DNA of 64,000 bases from assembly GCA_964387685.1 (NCBI GenBank), contig CAYLXK010000009.1, forward strand, positions 116,761-180,760. Reading direction: 5' to 3'. Below, piece after piece: positions 17,483 through 26,013 of this stretch. Made by a program: the position numbers and the translations under genes. Under the pieces are notes generated by a model. That model searched no databases. It had not been told where the DNA came from and worked only from the letters and a program-made list of their open reading frames with translations. Source of the stretch: Bryobacter sp964387685 (GTDB lineage: Bacteria; Acidobacteriota; Terriglobia; Bryobacterales; Bryobacteraceae). Position 1 is the first letter of the stretch, and each line of letters starts with the position of its first letter.

Positions 17483-18079
17483 CTACTTGCGTACATAGCC
17501 GCTTTGGGCGCTGCGTTTGGCGCCTTCGCGATGCGCCTCATCGCTCAGCGCGTGCACGCCCGTCGCGTCGATCCAGCGGTTATAGAAGTTGAACAGCGCG
17601 CAGACGGTGATCGCGTAGTAGATCTGTTCCTCCGTCCAGCCTGAGGCGCGCAGCGGCGTCATATCCTCTGCCGTGATGCGCGGCGAATCGTGGTTCACCT
17701 TATCGATGAAACGGAACAGCGCCTTTTGGTTTTCCGGGAGCCCCGAGGTTTCCAGATCGGCGAGCACTCCCTCGACCAACGCTTCGTCCTCAAGCAATAC
17801 AGCCGCGACCGCGGCGTGAGACTTCAGTCAAAACGGGCAGTGGTTCTTCTTCGACGTATAGGCCGCGATCAACTCGCGCAGTCCCGCGCTCAAGGGCGCC
17901 TCGCCCCGCAGGATCTCTTGCGTGAAGGCCGCCAGGTGCTGGGTGGCCTCGGGTTTGAAGGCAAAGAGGTGCCAGATTTGCGGGTACTCCGCTCCGCTCC
18001 GCCGCATGGCTTCTATAGCGTGGCCGTAAGGCCCGCCCGCCTGTTTGCCTTCTATCTCGGGAAGAAACATCGCTTCCAT
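17483..18079 (-). CDS. AhpD-like peroxidase-family selenoprotein candidate (CPFU, in-frame TGA at 17828-17830)
   Basis: Reading through one TGA gives a 198-residue protein (ATG at 18079) that matches the AhpD/carboxymuconolactone-decarboxylase peroxidase-related family end to end. The segment before the TGA ends RELIAAYTSKKNHCPF and continues in the same frame as LKSHAAVAAVLLEDEAL. The TGA is residue 84, exactly the second Cys of the CxxC centre: Glu69, Cys81, Sec84 and His88 reproduce the Glu-11-Cys-2-Cys-3-His spacing of AhpD. A SECIS-like hairpin starts 12 bases after the TGA. AhpD-like proteins with Sec are known from bacterial selenoproteomes. I infer a thiol/selenol peroxidase or disulfide reductase. 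The alternative is a Cys-to-stop mutation making a pseudogene; the undamaged second half argues against an old one. It starts 13 bases after the hydrolase stop. Confidence 0.75.
17802..17815 (-). promoter_or_regulatory. Bacterial SECIS-like hairpin
   Basis: On the coding strand GCCGC-GGUC-GCGGC forms a perfect 5-base stem with a loop rich in G and U, its loop 18-21 bases after the UGA. Bacterial SECIS elements sit immediately 3' of the Sec codon with a small loop containing a G/U pair, within about 16-37 bases. A weak lower stem (UCUCA with UGAGG) may extend it. Confidence 0.6.
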
Positions 18080-18092
18080 CGTTACCCTTTGT

Positions 18093-19193
18093 TTATCTTG
18101 GGGGCTGAACTTGGGGCCGTGGTTGACGCGGGGGCTGGACCACGAAAATCGCTGAGTCTTTGGCCGCCTTGGTTTCGATCCCCGGCTTGGCCAGAAAGCC
18201 GAGGTCTCGGGCCCAATCGATGAAGCGGTATTGCCAGGTGCCCATCGGCATTCCGTTGCGGTCGGCAAGACCGGCCGTCATGCGGCTGCCGTCGGGGAGC
18301 GCATCGCCGGGATGCCGGCCATTTCCATAGAGATGCATTTCGATGTTGGGCACGCCCAGGTTCAACATGGCCGAGTAGTAATCCATGGCCCAAATGGCAT
18401 GGCCCCGGTCGCCTGGCCCAGCGCTGGCGATAAAGGCGGGCGGGGCATTGCGGGGGATCTCGGGGGCGGTGCGGTTGCGGGCGAAGGGCGTCGGGCCGGG
18501 ATAAATGATTCCGACGAAGTCCGGGCGCGAAGAAATGCCCGCGAGCGGGTCGGAGGGGTCGGAGTTCGTTTTGTCAAATTCGGGGAAGAGCACGGCGGCC
18601 GGCGACGATAGCTCGGCCCCGGCCGAAAAGCCCATGATGCCGATGCGCTGCGGGTCGAAGTTCCATTCTTTGGCGTAGGCGCGCACCAGCCGGATGGCCT
18701 GCATGGCGTCGTTCACGGCGTCCGTTTGGGGGTTGTAGCCGTCGCGGCGCAGCCGGTTGCGCAGGATTACGGTATTGATGCCGTAGTTGTAAAAGAAGGG
18801 TACGAAGTCCGCCGCTTCACTGCCCACGTTGAGCGTGTTGTGTCCCCCTCCAGCCGCCAGGATCAGCACCGTGCCCGTGTTCAGCGCGCGGTCCACCACA
18901 TGCACCTCAATCGAGGGGTTATGGATGTTCACGATGCTGGCAATGCGCCCCGGGACGGTCTGGCTCATGTTGTAAACCTCGGCCTCGCGGATCTTTTCCT
19001 GTTTCAGCTTGGCTGAGTTGGACGAATAAAGAGGCAGCACCACCCCGCCTGGCAGGATAGCCGCCGGAGCATAAGGCCCTTCGCCCGCGGGGTTGGGCAC
19101 CGGGATGCTTAGCGGGGCGGGGATGGGGGGAAGCGCGGGCCGGTTCTGGGCCGCCAAAGAGGCAAGGGAAAGCAGGAAGGCGAGTGTTTTCAT
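18093..19193 (-). CDS. Exported alpha/beta hydrolase (esterase/BD-FAE-like)
   Basis: 366 residues with a signal peptide (MKTLAFLLSLASLAAQNRP). After a proline-rich stretch comes an alpha/beta-hydrolase domain of the acetyl-xylan or feruloyl esterase type: 'TVLILAAGGGHNTL' (about 107-120), the nucleophile elbow IGIMGFSAGAELSS (about 183-196) and a His in 'YGNGRHPGDALP' (about 291-302). The C-terminus has a low-complexity PPRQPRPQVQPPR tail. It precedes the selenoprotein candidate in the same transcript. A role in releasing acyl groups from plant or microbial polysaccharides fits the family but is not shown. Confidence 0.88.
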   Translation of the reverse strand: MKTLAFLLSLASLAAQNRPALPPIPAPLSIPVPNPAGEGPYAPAAILPGGVVLPLYSSNSAKLKQEKIREAEVYNMSQTVPGRIASIVNIHNPSIEVHVVDRALNTGTVLILAAGGGHNTLNVGSEAADFVPFFYNYGINTVILRNRLRRDGYNPQTDAVNDAMQAIRLVRAYAKEWNFDPQRIGIMGFSAGAELSSPAAVLFPEFDKTNSDPSDPLAGISSRPDFVGIIYPGPTPFARNRTAPEIPRNAPPAFIASAGPGDRGHAIWAMDYYSAMLNLGVPNIEMHLYGNGRHPGDALPDGSRMTAGLADRNGMPMGTWQYRFIDWARDLGFLAKPGIETKAAKDSAIFVVQPPRQPRPQVQPPR

Positions 19194-19441
19194 GGGCGGG
19201 ACGCTTTTTGTTATATCACTCGCCCACGGCGTTCCATGGGAATAGGGGCCTTACGCGGGCAACACTGTTTGCCGAAGCTCTGACCGATCCCTTATGGCCG
19301 AATTCGCGATCCCATCCAAGAGAGATGCGACTCCATAGATCTAGTGTCCATGCGAGACCTTTATTCAAACGCAGATCAACGATTCGTTTTGCTATGTTAC
19401 ACTCCTGTGACGCTTTCTTCTCATTAGCTTTCTTTTGTCCT

Positions 19442-19918
19442 ATGAAAACCTCTCCGCATGAAACCCAAAAGACGCCTGAAAAAGCGCGGAAGGTCTCGAA
19501 GGCGATAAGCAACTTGGCGACTGCTACCAATTTGATTCTCAACGCTGCCAAATCCAAAACGAATGCGGATCTCAGTCGGGATCAAACCTTGCTGCTCTCA
19601 GTGTTCTGCGTAAAGCCGGAGGTACCGCGCACCCATTCAGAACTCGAGGCGTCGTTCCGTAAGATCTTGGCGTCGAATCATAACGAGATCGTGGGAAAAC
19701 GCTTTGAACGGGCCCTCCGCATGCTCCAGAAGAAGGGGCTGCTCGCCCCGGTGGGCTCATCCGAAAGGGTGGCCTTGACGAAGAAGGGCACGGCCGAGCT
19801 TGATCGCGTGGCCGACAACGTGGACGAGGCCTTCGGCTACGTGATGCAAAGCCTTGCCAAGAAGAAGCGGGCCATTCTCCGGGAGTTCGTGGTAGGCCTG
19901 GATCTCGAGTCCCGTTGA
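19442..19918 (+). CDS. Small winged-helix-like protein (MarR-like appearance)
   Basis: 158 residues from the ATG at 19442 (MKTSPHETQKTPEKARK). I do not recognise a named family. The middle (about 45-125) has the look of a winged helix: 'LSRDQTLLLSVFCVK', a helix-turn-helix-like 'THSELEASFRKIL', then 'RALRMLQKKGLLAPVGSSERVALTKKGTAELDRV', where 'GLLxxxxxxxxxxLTKKG' matches the wing and following helix of MarR-like proteins. The N-terminus is lysine-rich. A shorter related gene follows 75 bases downstream. Possible DNA-binding regulator. Confidence 0.7.
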   Translation: MKTSPHETQKTPEKARKVSKAISNLATATNLILNAAKSKTNADLSRDQTLLLSVFCVKPEVPRTHSELEASFRKILASNHNEIVGKRFERALRMLQKKGLLAPVGSSERVALTKKGTAELDRVADNVDEAFGYVMQSLAKKKRAILREFVVGLDLESR

Positions 19919-19993
19919 AATCGGAAAGGTTTTCCGGCGTCGGATTTTTACCAATCGGAAAAAATTGCTACGATCGTCATTGACGCGATCGAA

Positions 19994-20473
19994 ATGCCGA
20001 GAGTAACCAAAACCGCCCTGCTCGCCGCCAAGATCCAACATCTGCTCCAGAGCGTGCTGGAGGAGGTCAGCGATAAAGCGGGCCTTTCCAAGCGGCAGGC
20101 GGTGTTACTGCTGATTCTGCATGACGCGAAAGACTATCGCTTACTTACCGAACAGTTGGGCGAGGAGTTCCGCCGATGGAATGTCAGTTCCTCGCAAACG
20201 GCAGCCAAGGACGTCTCGCTTGCCAAGGCCGCTCTGTTCCGAAAGGACTTGATTGTTGCCCGGGGCGGCACCAAGAACGTGGAGCTTAACGAGTCGGGCA
20301 TCTTGGCCGCCGAGCGACTTGCGGAAGCGGTAGATGAAAAACTTTCCGGCATGACCCTGGGCCCAGACTCTCCCAATCTCCTGACGTTGTTCAATGGCCT
20401 CCAAGTGCCGAACAAACCGCCGGAGAAGGCGGGCGTGGTGGCGAAAGGCAAGCGGTCCAAGAAGTCGTCGTAA
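19994..20473 (+). CDS. Second small winged-helix-like protein, apparent paralogue of the gene upstream
   Basis: 159 residues. It shares the layout of the gene upstream: a helical N-terminus, 'LSKRQAVLLLILHD' (about 31-44), 'LTEQLGEEFRRW', then 'AALFRKDLIVARGGTKNVELNESGILAAERL' with the hydrophobic-G-N-V-E-L-N-E-S-G wing, and a basic tail (GKRSKKSS). The common order suggests duplication and divergence, although identity is low. A GATC-containing inverted repeat (CGATCG-N9-CGATCG) lies just upstream of the start and could be its control site. Function unknown. Confidence 0.7.
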   Translation: MPRVTKTALLAAKIQHLLQSVLEEVSDKAGLSKRQAVLLLILHDAKDYRLLTEQLGEEFRRWNVSSSQTAAKDVSLAKAALFRKDLIVARGGTKNVELNESGILAAERLAEAVDEKLSGMTLGPDSPNLLTLFNGLQVPNKPPEKAGVVAKGKRSKKSS

Positions 20474-20563
20474 CGAATTTTTTCCTTCGAGTAAACTTTT
20501 CGCCACCGCTCCGGCGGCGCTTTGCGAGGGGCCGTTAGAGTTTGGGTAAGGAGTTTTCTTGCC

Positions 20564-21223
20564 ATGCTCTTCACCCAAGCGTCTTTCTTGCTCTGCTTCG
20601 CGGCGCTGGCCATCGGCGCCATCTGGTGCGCCGTGGCTGGTGCGCGGACGGAGAATTCGTCCATCGGAGACACGCTCCAATTCCGCACTTTCACCTTCGC
20701 GGGCGCCCTCTTCGTTGTCTACGCGATCCTAGGCGGGGGGACCTACCGCGGGCTCGAGCGCGCCTTCCCCCAAGACCCGAGCATTCCCTACGTCGCGTTT
20801 GCCGTGGGCCTCGGTTTAGGGCAAGCGGCGATTCAGGCCGGCTGGGTGAGGCGCATTTGCCCGCGCTTCCAAGATCTATTGACCAATGCGCGCCGGGCTA
20901 CGGCGCGGAGCCGCCGCAATCGAATGGAGGCGCTGGCGGCGGAGTTGGCCACCGAGACGCTCGGCGAACTGGTCGCCAAGGCCAGCGTCTATCCCGAAGC
21001 CGCCGCGATCCGCCGCAAATTGCGCGGAAAGACCCCGGCGCAGAGGATCCGCGTGTGGGCTCATTTTCTCGCCGACCAACGCCTAAGCGATGGCCACCCG
21101 CATCCGACTCGTTCGCGCCGCTGGCTTGAGACGCTCGTTCTGCCGCTCGTGATCGGGCTGATTGTGCAATATCTTCCGGTGCTCTGGCAAGTGACTCAGT
21201 CTGTATTTGCCTCCTCCAAATAG
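20564..21223 (+). CDS. Membrane protein of unknown function
   Basis: 219 residues from the ATG at 20564, chosen because a good ribosome-binding site (TAAGGAG) lies 10 bases before it; a start at 20522 would bury that site. There are four likely membrane segments: about 3-24, 45-70, 75-95 and, after a long basic amphipathic middle (RRATARSRRNRMEALAAELA), 195-215. The layout suggests two N-terminal hairpins, a cytoplasmic helical region and a C-terminal anchor. No family was recognised. The terminator after it is shared with katG. Confidence 0.7.
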   Translation: MLFTQASFLLCFAALAIGAIWCAVAGARTENSSIGDTLQFRTFTFAGALFVVYAILGGGTYRGLERAFPQDPSIPYVAFAVGLGLGQAAIQAGWVRRICPRFQDLLTNARRATARSRRNRMEALAAELATETLGELVAKASVYPEAAAIRRKLRGKTPAQRIRVWAHFLADQRLSDGHPHPTRSRRWLETLVLPLVIGLIVQYLPVLWQVTQSVFASSK

Positions 21224-21224
21224 A

Positions 21225-21256
21225 AAAGGCGGCGCCCCGCGAGGAGCGCCGCCTTT
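21225..21256. terminator. Bidirectional terminator between the membrane protein gene and katG
   Basis: AAAGGCGGCGC (21225-21235) pairs perfectly with GCGCCGCCTTT (21246-21256) around a 10-base loop, followed by TGTTTT. Both convergent genes end beside it. Confidence 0.85.
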
Positions 21257-21279
21257 GTTTTGGATGAGCCCGACTGCGT

Positions 21280-23499
21280 TTAGCGCAGGTCGAAGCGGTC
21301 GAGGTTCATGACCTTGGTCCAGGCCTTGACGAAGTCGCGGACGAACATTTCCTTGCCGTCGGCCGAGGCATAGACTTCGGCGATGGTGCGGAGTTCGGAA
21401 TTCGAGCCGAAGAGGAGATCGACCGGCGTCGCGGTCCACTTCACGGCCTGGGTCTTGCGGTCGCGGCCCTCGTAGAGGCCTTCGGCGTTGGCGGCCTTCA
21501 CCCACTGGGTGGACATGCCAAGCAGATTGACGAAGAAGTCGTTGTTGAGCGTGCCGGGGCGGTCGGTGAAGACGCCATGCTTGGCCCCACCCGCATTGGC
21601 ATGGAGGCTACGCAGCCCGCCGAGCAACACGGTGGTTTCGGGAACGCTAAGGGTCAGCAGTTTGGCGCGGTCGACCAGCATTTCCGCCGGCGGCAGGGTG
21701 GCTTCTTTGCCGTAGTAGTTGCGGAAAGCGTCGGCCGCGGGTTCGAGCACCGCGAAAGAAGCAGTGTCGGTCTGGGCTTGGGTCGCATCAACGCGGCCCG
21801 GGCTAAAGGGCACCTGGACGGTGCTGCCGGCGTCTTTGGCGGCCTTCTCGATCGCGGCGTTGCCGCCGAGCACGATCAGGTCGGCCAGAGAAACCTTTTT
21901 CGAACCTGCGCCCTGGTTAAATTCCTTCTGGATGGACTCGAGGCGCGGCAATACCTTGGCGAGTTCAGCGGGGTTGTTTACTTCCCAATCCTTTTGCGGA
22001 GCCAGACGCAGGCGCGCGCCATTGGCGCCGCCCCGCAGGTCGGTGCCGCGGAACGAAGCCGCCGAGGCCCAAGCTGTGCGGACGAGTTCGGGGACGGAAA
22101 GGCCGGAGGCCAGGATCTTAGCCTTCAGCGAGGCGATGTCTTTTGCGTCGATGGGCTTGTAGTTGGCCTTAGGCAACGGGTCCTGCCAGATCAGGTCTTC
22201 CTTGGGGACTTCGGAACCGATGTAGCGGGACTTGGGGCCCATGTCGCGATGGGTGAGCTTGAACCAGGCCTTCGCGAAGGCGAGCTGGAAGTCTTCGGGC
22301 TTCTCGCGGAAGCGCATGGCAATCTGCCGGTAGCTGGGGTCCATCTTGAGGGCCAGGTCGGTGGTGAACATGATGGGCGCGTGGCGCTTGGAGGGGTCGT
22401 GCGCGTCGGGGACGAGGTTCGAGGCCTGGTTGTTGGCGGGAATCCACTGCGTCGCGCCCGCGGGGCTCTTGGTCTTGACCCATTCAAAGGCGAAGAGGTT
22501 TTCCAGGTATTGGGAAGAGAACTTGGCGGGCGTCGAGGTCCAGGCGCCTTCGAGGCCGCTGGTGACGGTGTCACCGCCCTTGCCGGAGCCGCACTTGTTC
22601 TCCCAGCCGAGGCCTTGCTTCTCGACGCCGGCGCTTGCGGGATCGGGACCGACGCAATCCGCCGGGGGCTTGGCGCCGTGGGCCTTGCCAAAGGTGTGGC
22701 CGCCGGCAATCAGGGCCAGGGTTTCTTCGTCGTTCATGGCCATGCGGCCGAAGGTTTCGCGGATATCCTTGGCGGCGGCGAGGGGATCGGGGTTGCCGTT
22801 GGGGCCTTCCGGATTCACATAGATCAGACCCATCTGGACGGCACCGAGGGGCCGGGCGAGCTTGCGGTCACCGCTGTAGCGCTGGTCGTCGAGCATCTTT
22901 TTCTCCGGGCCCCAGTAGACGAGTTCGGGTTCCCAGTCGTCGGCGCGGCCGCCGGCAAAGCCAAAGGTCTTAAAGCCCATATTCTCCATAGCGACGTTGC
23001 CGGCGAGGACCATCAGGTCGCCCCAGGAGAGCTTGGCGCCGTACTTTTGCTTGACGGGCCATAGGAGACGGCGGGCCTTGTCGAGGTTGGCATTGTCCGG
23101 CCAGCTATTGAGGGGATCGAAGCGCTGCTGGCCGCCGTCGCCTCCGCCGCGGCCATCCAGCGTGCGGTAGGTGCCGGCGCTATGCCAGGCCATGCGGATA
23201 AAGAAGGGGCCGTAGTTGCCATAGTCGGCCGGCCACCAATCCTGAGAGGTGGTGAGGACCTGGTTGATGTCTTGCTTGACTGTCTTCAGGTCGAGGGTGG
23301 CGAAGGCTTTGGGGTAGTTGAAATCCTTGCCATAAGGATTGGATTCGGCGGAGTTTTGCCGCAGGGGCGAGAGATCGAGTTTTTCCGGCCACCAGAATTG
23401 ATTGGGCTTGGGCGTCTGGGCGCTGGCAATAATGGGTATGACTAGAGGTGCCGCGGCCAGCGCAAAGGCGGCGAGCAGCGACTTCAGGTTCTTCTTCAT
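21280..23499 (-). CDS. katG: Catalase-peroxidase KatG with signal peptide
   Basis: 739 residues from the ATG at 23499, behind a strong AAGGAG site. The N-terminus (MKKNLKSLLAAFALAAAPLV, then ASAQTPKPNQF) is a signal peptide, so this KatG should be periplasmic, unlike the usual cytosolic form. Catalytic residues are present: distal Arg-Trp-His in FFIRMAWHSAGTYR, the Tyr of the Met-Tyr-Trp adduct in ELVYWGPEKK, the Met in LIYVNPEGPNG and the proximal haem His in LIAGGHTFGKAHG. Both halves of the duplicated peroxidase fold are complete. It dismutates H2O2 and oxidises peroxidatic substrates. A decayed partial copy of its 5' end lies at about 29.65-29.97 kb. Confidence 0.97.
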   Translation of the reverse strand: MKKNLKSLLAAFALAAAPLVIPIIASAQTPKPNQFWWPEKLDLSPLRQNSAESNPYGKDFNYPKAFATLDLKTVKQDINQVLTTSQDWWPADYGNYGPFFIRMAWHSAGTYRTLDGRGGGDGGQQRFDPLNSWPDNANLDKARRLLWPVKQKYGAKLSWGDLMVLAGNVAMENMGFKTFGFAGGRADDWEPELVYWGPEKKMLDDQRYSGDRKLARPLGAVQMGLIYVNPEGPNGNPDPLAAAKDIRETFGRMAMNDEETLALIAGGHTFGKAHGAKPPADCVGPDPASAGVEKQGLGWENKCGSGKGGDTVTSGLEGAWTSTPAKFSSQYLENLFAFEWVKTKSPAGATQWIPANNQASNLVPDAHDPSKRHAPIMFTTDLALKMDPSYRQIAMRFREKPEDFQLAFAKAWFKLTHRDMGPKSRYIGSEVPKEDLIWQDPLPKANYKPIDAKDIASLKAKILASGLSVPELVRTAWASAASFRGTDLRGGANGARLRLAPQKDWEVNNPAELAKVLPRLESIQKEFNQGAGSKKVSLADLIVLGGNAAIEKAAKDAGSTVQVPFSPGRVDATQAQTDTASFAVLEPAADAFRNYYGKEATLPPAEMLVDRAKLLTLSVPETTVLLGGLRSLHANAGGAKHGVFTDRPGTLNNDFFVNLLGMSTQWVKAANAEGLYEGRDRKTQAVKWTATPVDLLFGSNSELRTIAEVYASADGKEMFVRDFVKAWTKVMNLDRFDLR

Positions 23500-23634
23500 T
23501 GACTTCTCCTTGATCGAACGGGGAACTGCGTTCCCTCCATAGTGTAAGGGGAAGAAAATGGCGCTGGCGCCTATGGCTCCCATAGGGGGCGGCGCGAAGC
23601 GGAGAAGGGGAGAGGCCGAACCGAGCCGGCGGCC

Positions 23635-25896
23635 TCAGGCGCGGAGCAGGAAATCGGCCGCTTCACCGGCGGGCAGGGGGCGGCCGAAGAGGTAACCCTG
23701 ACCCGAATGGCAGCCGTAACTGCGAAGCAGGCGCAGGTGCTCCTCACATTCGACGCCTTCGGCAATACAGTGGTAGCCCAGGTTTGTGCCCATCTGCACG
23801 ATGGACTGGAGCAAACGAGGGTCGGCGCAACGGCCGCGCAAGAAGCTTTGATCGATCTTGAGGGTGTCGAAAGGAAGGGCCGGCAGGTACTGCAAGGAGG
23901 CGTAGCCGGACCCGAAATCGTCCAGTTCGAGGCCTACGCCGAGAGCGCGGAGGGCTTCGAGTTTTTCGCGGGCCTCTTCAAGATTGCCCATCACGACGGA
24001 TTCGGTGAGTTCCAGACTGATGGCGCGCCCCGGCAAGCCGGCTTCGGCCAATGCCAAGGCCACGACGGCGAGAAAATCGTCGCCGCGCAGTTGCACGGGC
24101 GACACGTTGACGCTGACGCGAAGCTCGGCGGCTTGGGGCCATTCGATGCGCCAAGCGGCCAGTTGCTGGCAGGCGGCCCGTAGTACCCAGGCGCCCAAGG
24201 GGACGATCAACCCGGTTTCTTCGGCCAGTTCAATGAAGGAGACCGGGCTTAGGAGGCCTCGTACGGGGTGGCGCCAGCGCGCCAAAGCTTCAAAACCCAA
24301 TAAGCGGAGATCGCTCAGCCGAAACTTGGGCTGGAACCAGAGCTCAAAGTGGCTGGCCTCGATCGCGGCCCGGAGTTCGCTCACCGATTCCAGACGCAAG
24401 CGGAAGGAGTGTTCGAGGCCTGGGTCGTAGAGGCTTAGCGATTCGCCGGTTTGGCGGCGGGCCGCGTCGAGGGCGACATGCATTTGGTGGAGCGCCTCGG
24501 AGGCGCGTAGTGTCGAGTGGGGATCGAGCCAGGCCAGACCGGCGCGGGGTTCGCAGTGAAGAGAGGAGTCCGTCCCGGCAAAAGGGATCCTCAGGGCCGC
24601 CAACAAGTGCTTGGCCCAATCGAGCGCGTGCTGGGGGGAGGCCAGTTGTTCGGCGAAGACGGCAAACTCGAAGCCGCCGAGGCGCACGAGGCGATGGGCG
24701 GGATCGACGGAGGGAAGGCGGGCTGCACCGGGAGCGGCTAGAGCATCGGGAGCGGCTAGAGCATCGGGAGCGGCTGGCGTATCGGGATGGGATTTAGCGT
24801 CGGGCCTGGAATGGAGGCCCGCGTCCGATCTCCCGTCGGGGCGAAGGCGCGCCTGGATCTGGGCGACGATCGAGGCCAAGAAGCCGGGCCCAAGGCGGTC
24901 CCGCCAAATGCGGAGGCTCGAGAAATCCAGCGCCAGCAGGGCGCACCCGTCACGTCCCGCCTCGGCTTCGGTGCGGGCTAGCCACTGCGCGACCCGGTCT
25001 TCGAACCACGTTCCATTGGGCAGCCCGGATTCCCCGTCCTGGTTCCGTTCCGCCGTGATGTCGATGCAGGAGCCCGCCAGGCGCCATGGATAGCCGGACT
25101 CGTCGCGGAGCAGGTGTGCGATGGCCCGCAGCCAGCGCAGTTCCCCGCCTGAGCGGCGGATTCGGTGTTCGGAGCGAAACTCGCTGGCGGCGCCCTCCCG
25201 CAAGGCGCGCAGGGATTGGCGCACGGCGGCCTGATCGAGGGCATCGACGCGCTCCATCCAGAATTCGCCCCGGGACTCGGGGGGATGTTCTAAACCGAAT
25301 AGAACTTCCCACTGGCCTTGAAAGTGGCAGAGATCGCTGCGCAAGTCCCAGTCGAAGAGGAAGTTACCGCTGCCATCGGCGGCGCGAGCATAGCGCTCCG
25401 TCTCGTCGCGTAGACTGCGGGCGGCGCCGCTTTGCTGTAGCTGGCGCTGAATGCGGGCGAGCGCGACCGGAAAGTCCACCGGCTTCGTTACGTAATCGTT
25501 GGCGCCGGCTTCGAGAGACCGGACTACTTGTTGGCTATCGGTCAGGGCGGTGACCATGATCACGGGCAACTCCTGCGTCGCCGTGGCGCCCCGCAGGAGG
25601 CGCAAGAGGTCCAGGCCGGTCATGCCTGGCATCATCTGATCGAGCAGGACGAGATCAAAGTCGAGACGTTCGAGGGCGGCCAGTGCTTCCTGGCCGTTTG
25701 CCGCTACGCTCACGGTAAAGCCGGCTCTCTCCAGCCGGCGCGAGAGCATATCGCGGTTGGCCTCCTCGTCGTCGACCACCAGCAAGCGCGCCGAGGAAGG
25801 GCGGGCGGGAGGCGCGGCGGGAGGAGCCGAAGTGAGCGCGGAGTCGGGCATGAGTAGAGGTAGAGAGAGAGGCGAGCCGGTCCCTGCTAGATGCAT
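23635..25896 (-). CDS. REC-PAS-GGDEF(degenerate)-EAL protein (c-di-GMP phosphodiesterase)
   Basis: 753 residues (start at 25896; the in-frame ATG at 25851 is also possible). A receiver domain (about 36-150) has VVDDEE and Asp LVLLDQMMP; a PAS-type domain follows (about 170-290, 'FLFDWDLRSDLCHFQGQWEV'). The GGDEF domain is degenerate: the signature reads RLGGFEF instead of GG[DE]EF, and a 40-residue alanine/proline insert made of 18-base DNA repeats interrupts it (about 375-395). The EAL domain (about 500-745) looks complete: EALARW, NVSPVQL, LELTES, DDFGSGYASL, LKIDQSFL, AEGVE, QGYLFG. It most likely hydrolyses c-di-GMP under REC control. It is divergent from the H-NOX operon. Confidence 0.92.
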   Translation of the reverse strand: MHLAGTGSPLSLPLLMPDSALTSAPPAAPPARPSSARLLVVDDEEANRDMLSRRLERAGFTVSVAANGQEALAALERLDFDLVLLDQMMPGMTGLDLLRLLRGATATQELPVIMVTALTDSQQVVRSLEAGANDYVTKPVDFPVALARIQRQLQQSGAARSLRDETERYARAADGSGNFLFDWDLRSDLCHFQGQWEVLFGLEHPPESRGEFWMERVDALDQAAVRQSLRALREGAASEFRSEHRIRRSGGELRWLRAIAHLLRDESGYPWRLAGSCIDITAERNQDGESGLPNGTWFEDRVAQWLARTEAEAGRDGCALLALDFSSLRIWRDRLGPGFLASIVAQIQARLRPDGRSDAGLHSRPDAKSHPDTPAAPDALAAPDALAAPGAARLPSVDPAHRLVRLGGFEFAVFAEQLASPQHALDWAKHLLAALRIPFAGTDSSLHCEPRAGLAWLDPHSTLRASEALHQMHVALDAARRQTGESLSLYDPGLEHSFRLRLESVSELRAAIEASHFELWFQPKFRLSDLRLLGFEALARWRHPVRGLLSPVSFIELAEETGLIVPLGAWVLRAACQQLAAWRIEWPQAAELRVSVNVSPVQLRGDDFLAVVALALAEAGLPGRAISLELTESVVMGNLEEAREKLEALRALGVGLELDDFGSGYASLQYLPALPFDTLKIDQSFLRGRCADPRLLQSIVQMGTNLGYHCIAEGVECEEHLRLLRSYGCHSGQGYLFGRPLPAGEAADFLLRA
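24731..24784. repeat. Three tandem 18-base repeats inside the GGDEF region
   Basis: GGAGCGGCTAGAGCATCG is repeated exactly at 24731-24748 and 24749-24766, then with four changes at 24767-24784. In the protein it gives a repeated APDALA-type linker. Typical of slippage; copy number may vary between strains. Confidence 0.95.
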
Positions 25897-26013
25897 ATCG
25901 CCCGGCCGAATCCAATCTTGAGACCATGATTGGCCCCTAAATTGCCTTCTATCCGCTGCCAGGGAGCCCGTGTATCAAATTGCAACAAGTGGGCCCCGAA
26001 AGGAGCATGGCCA

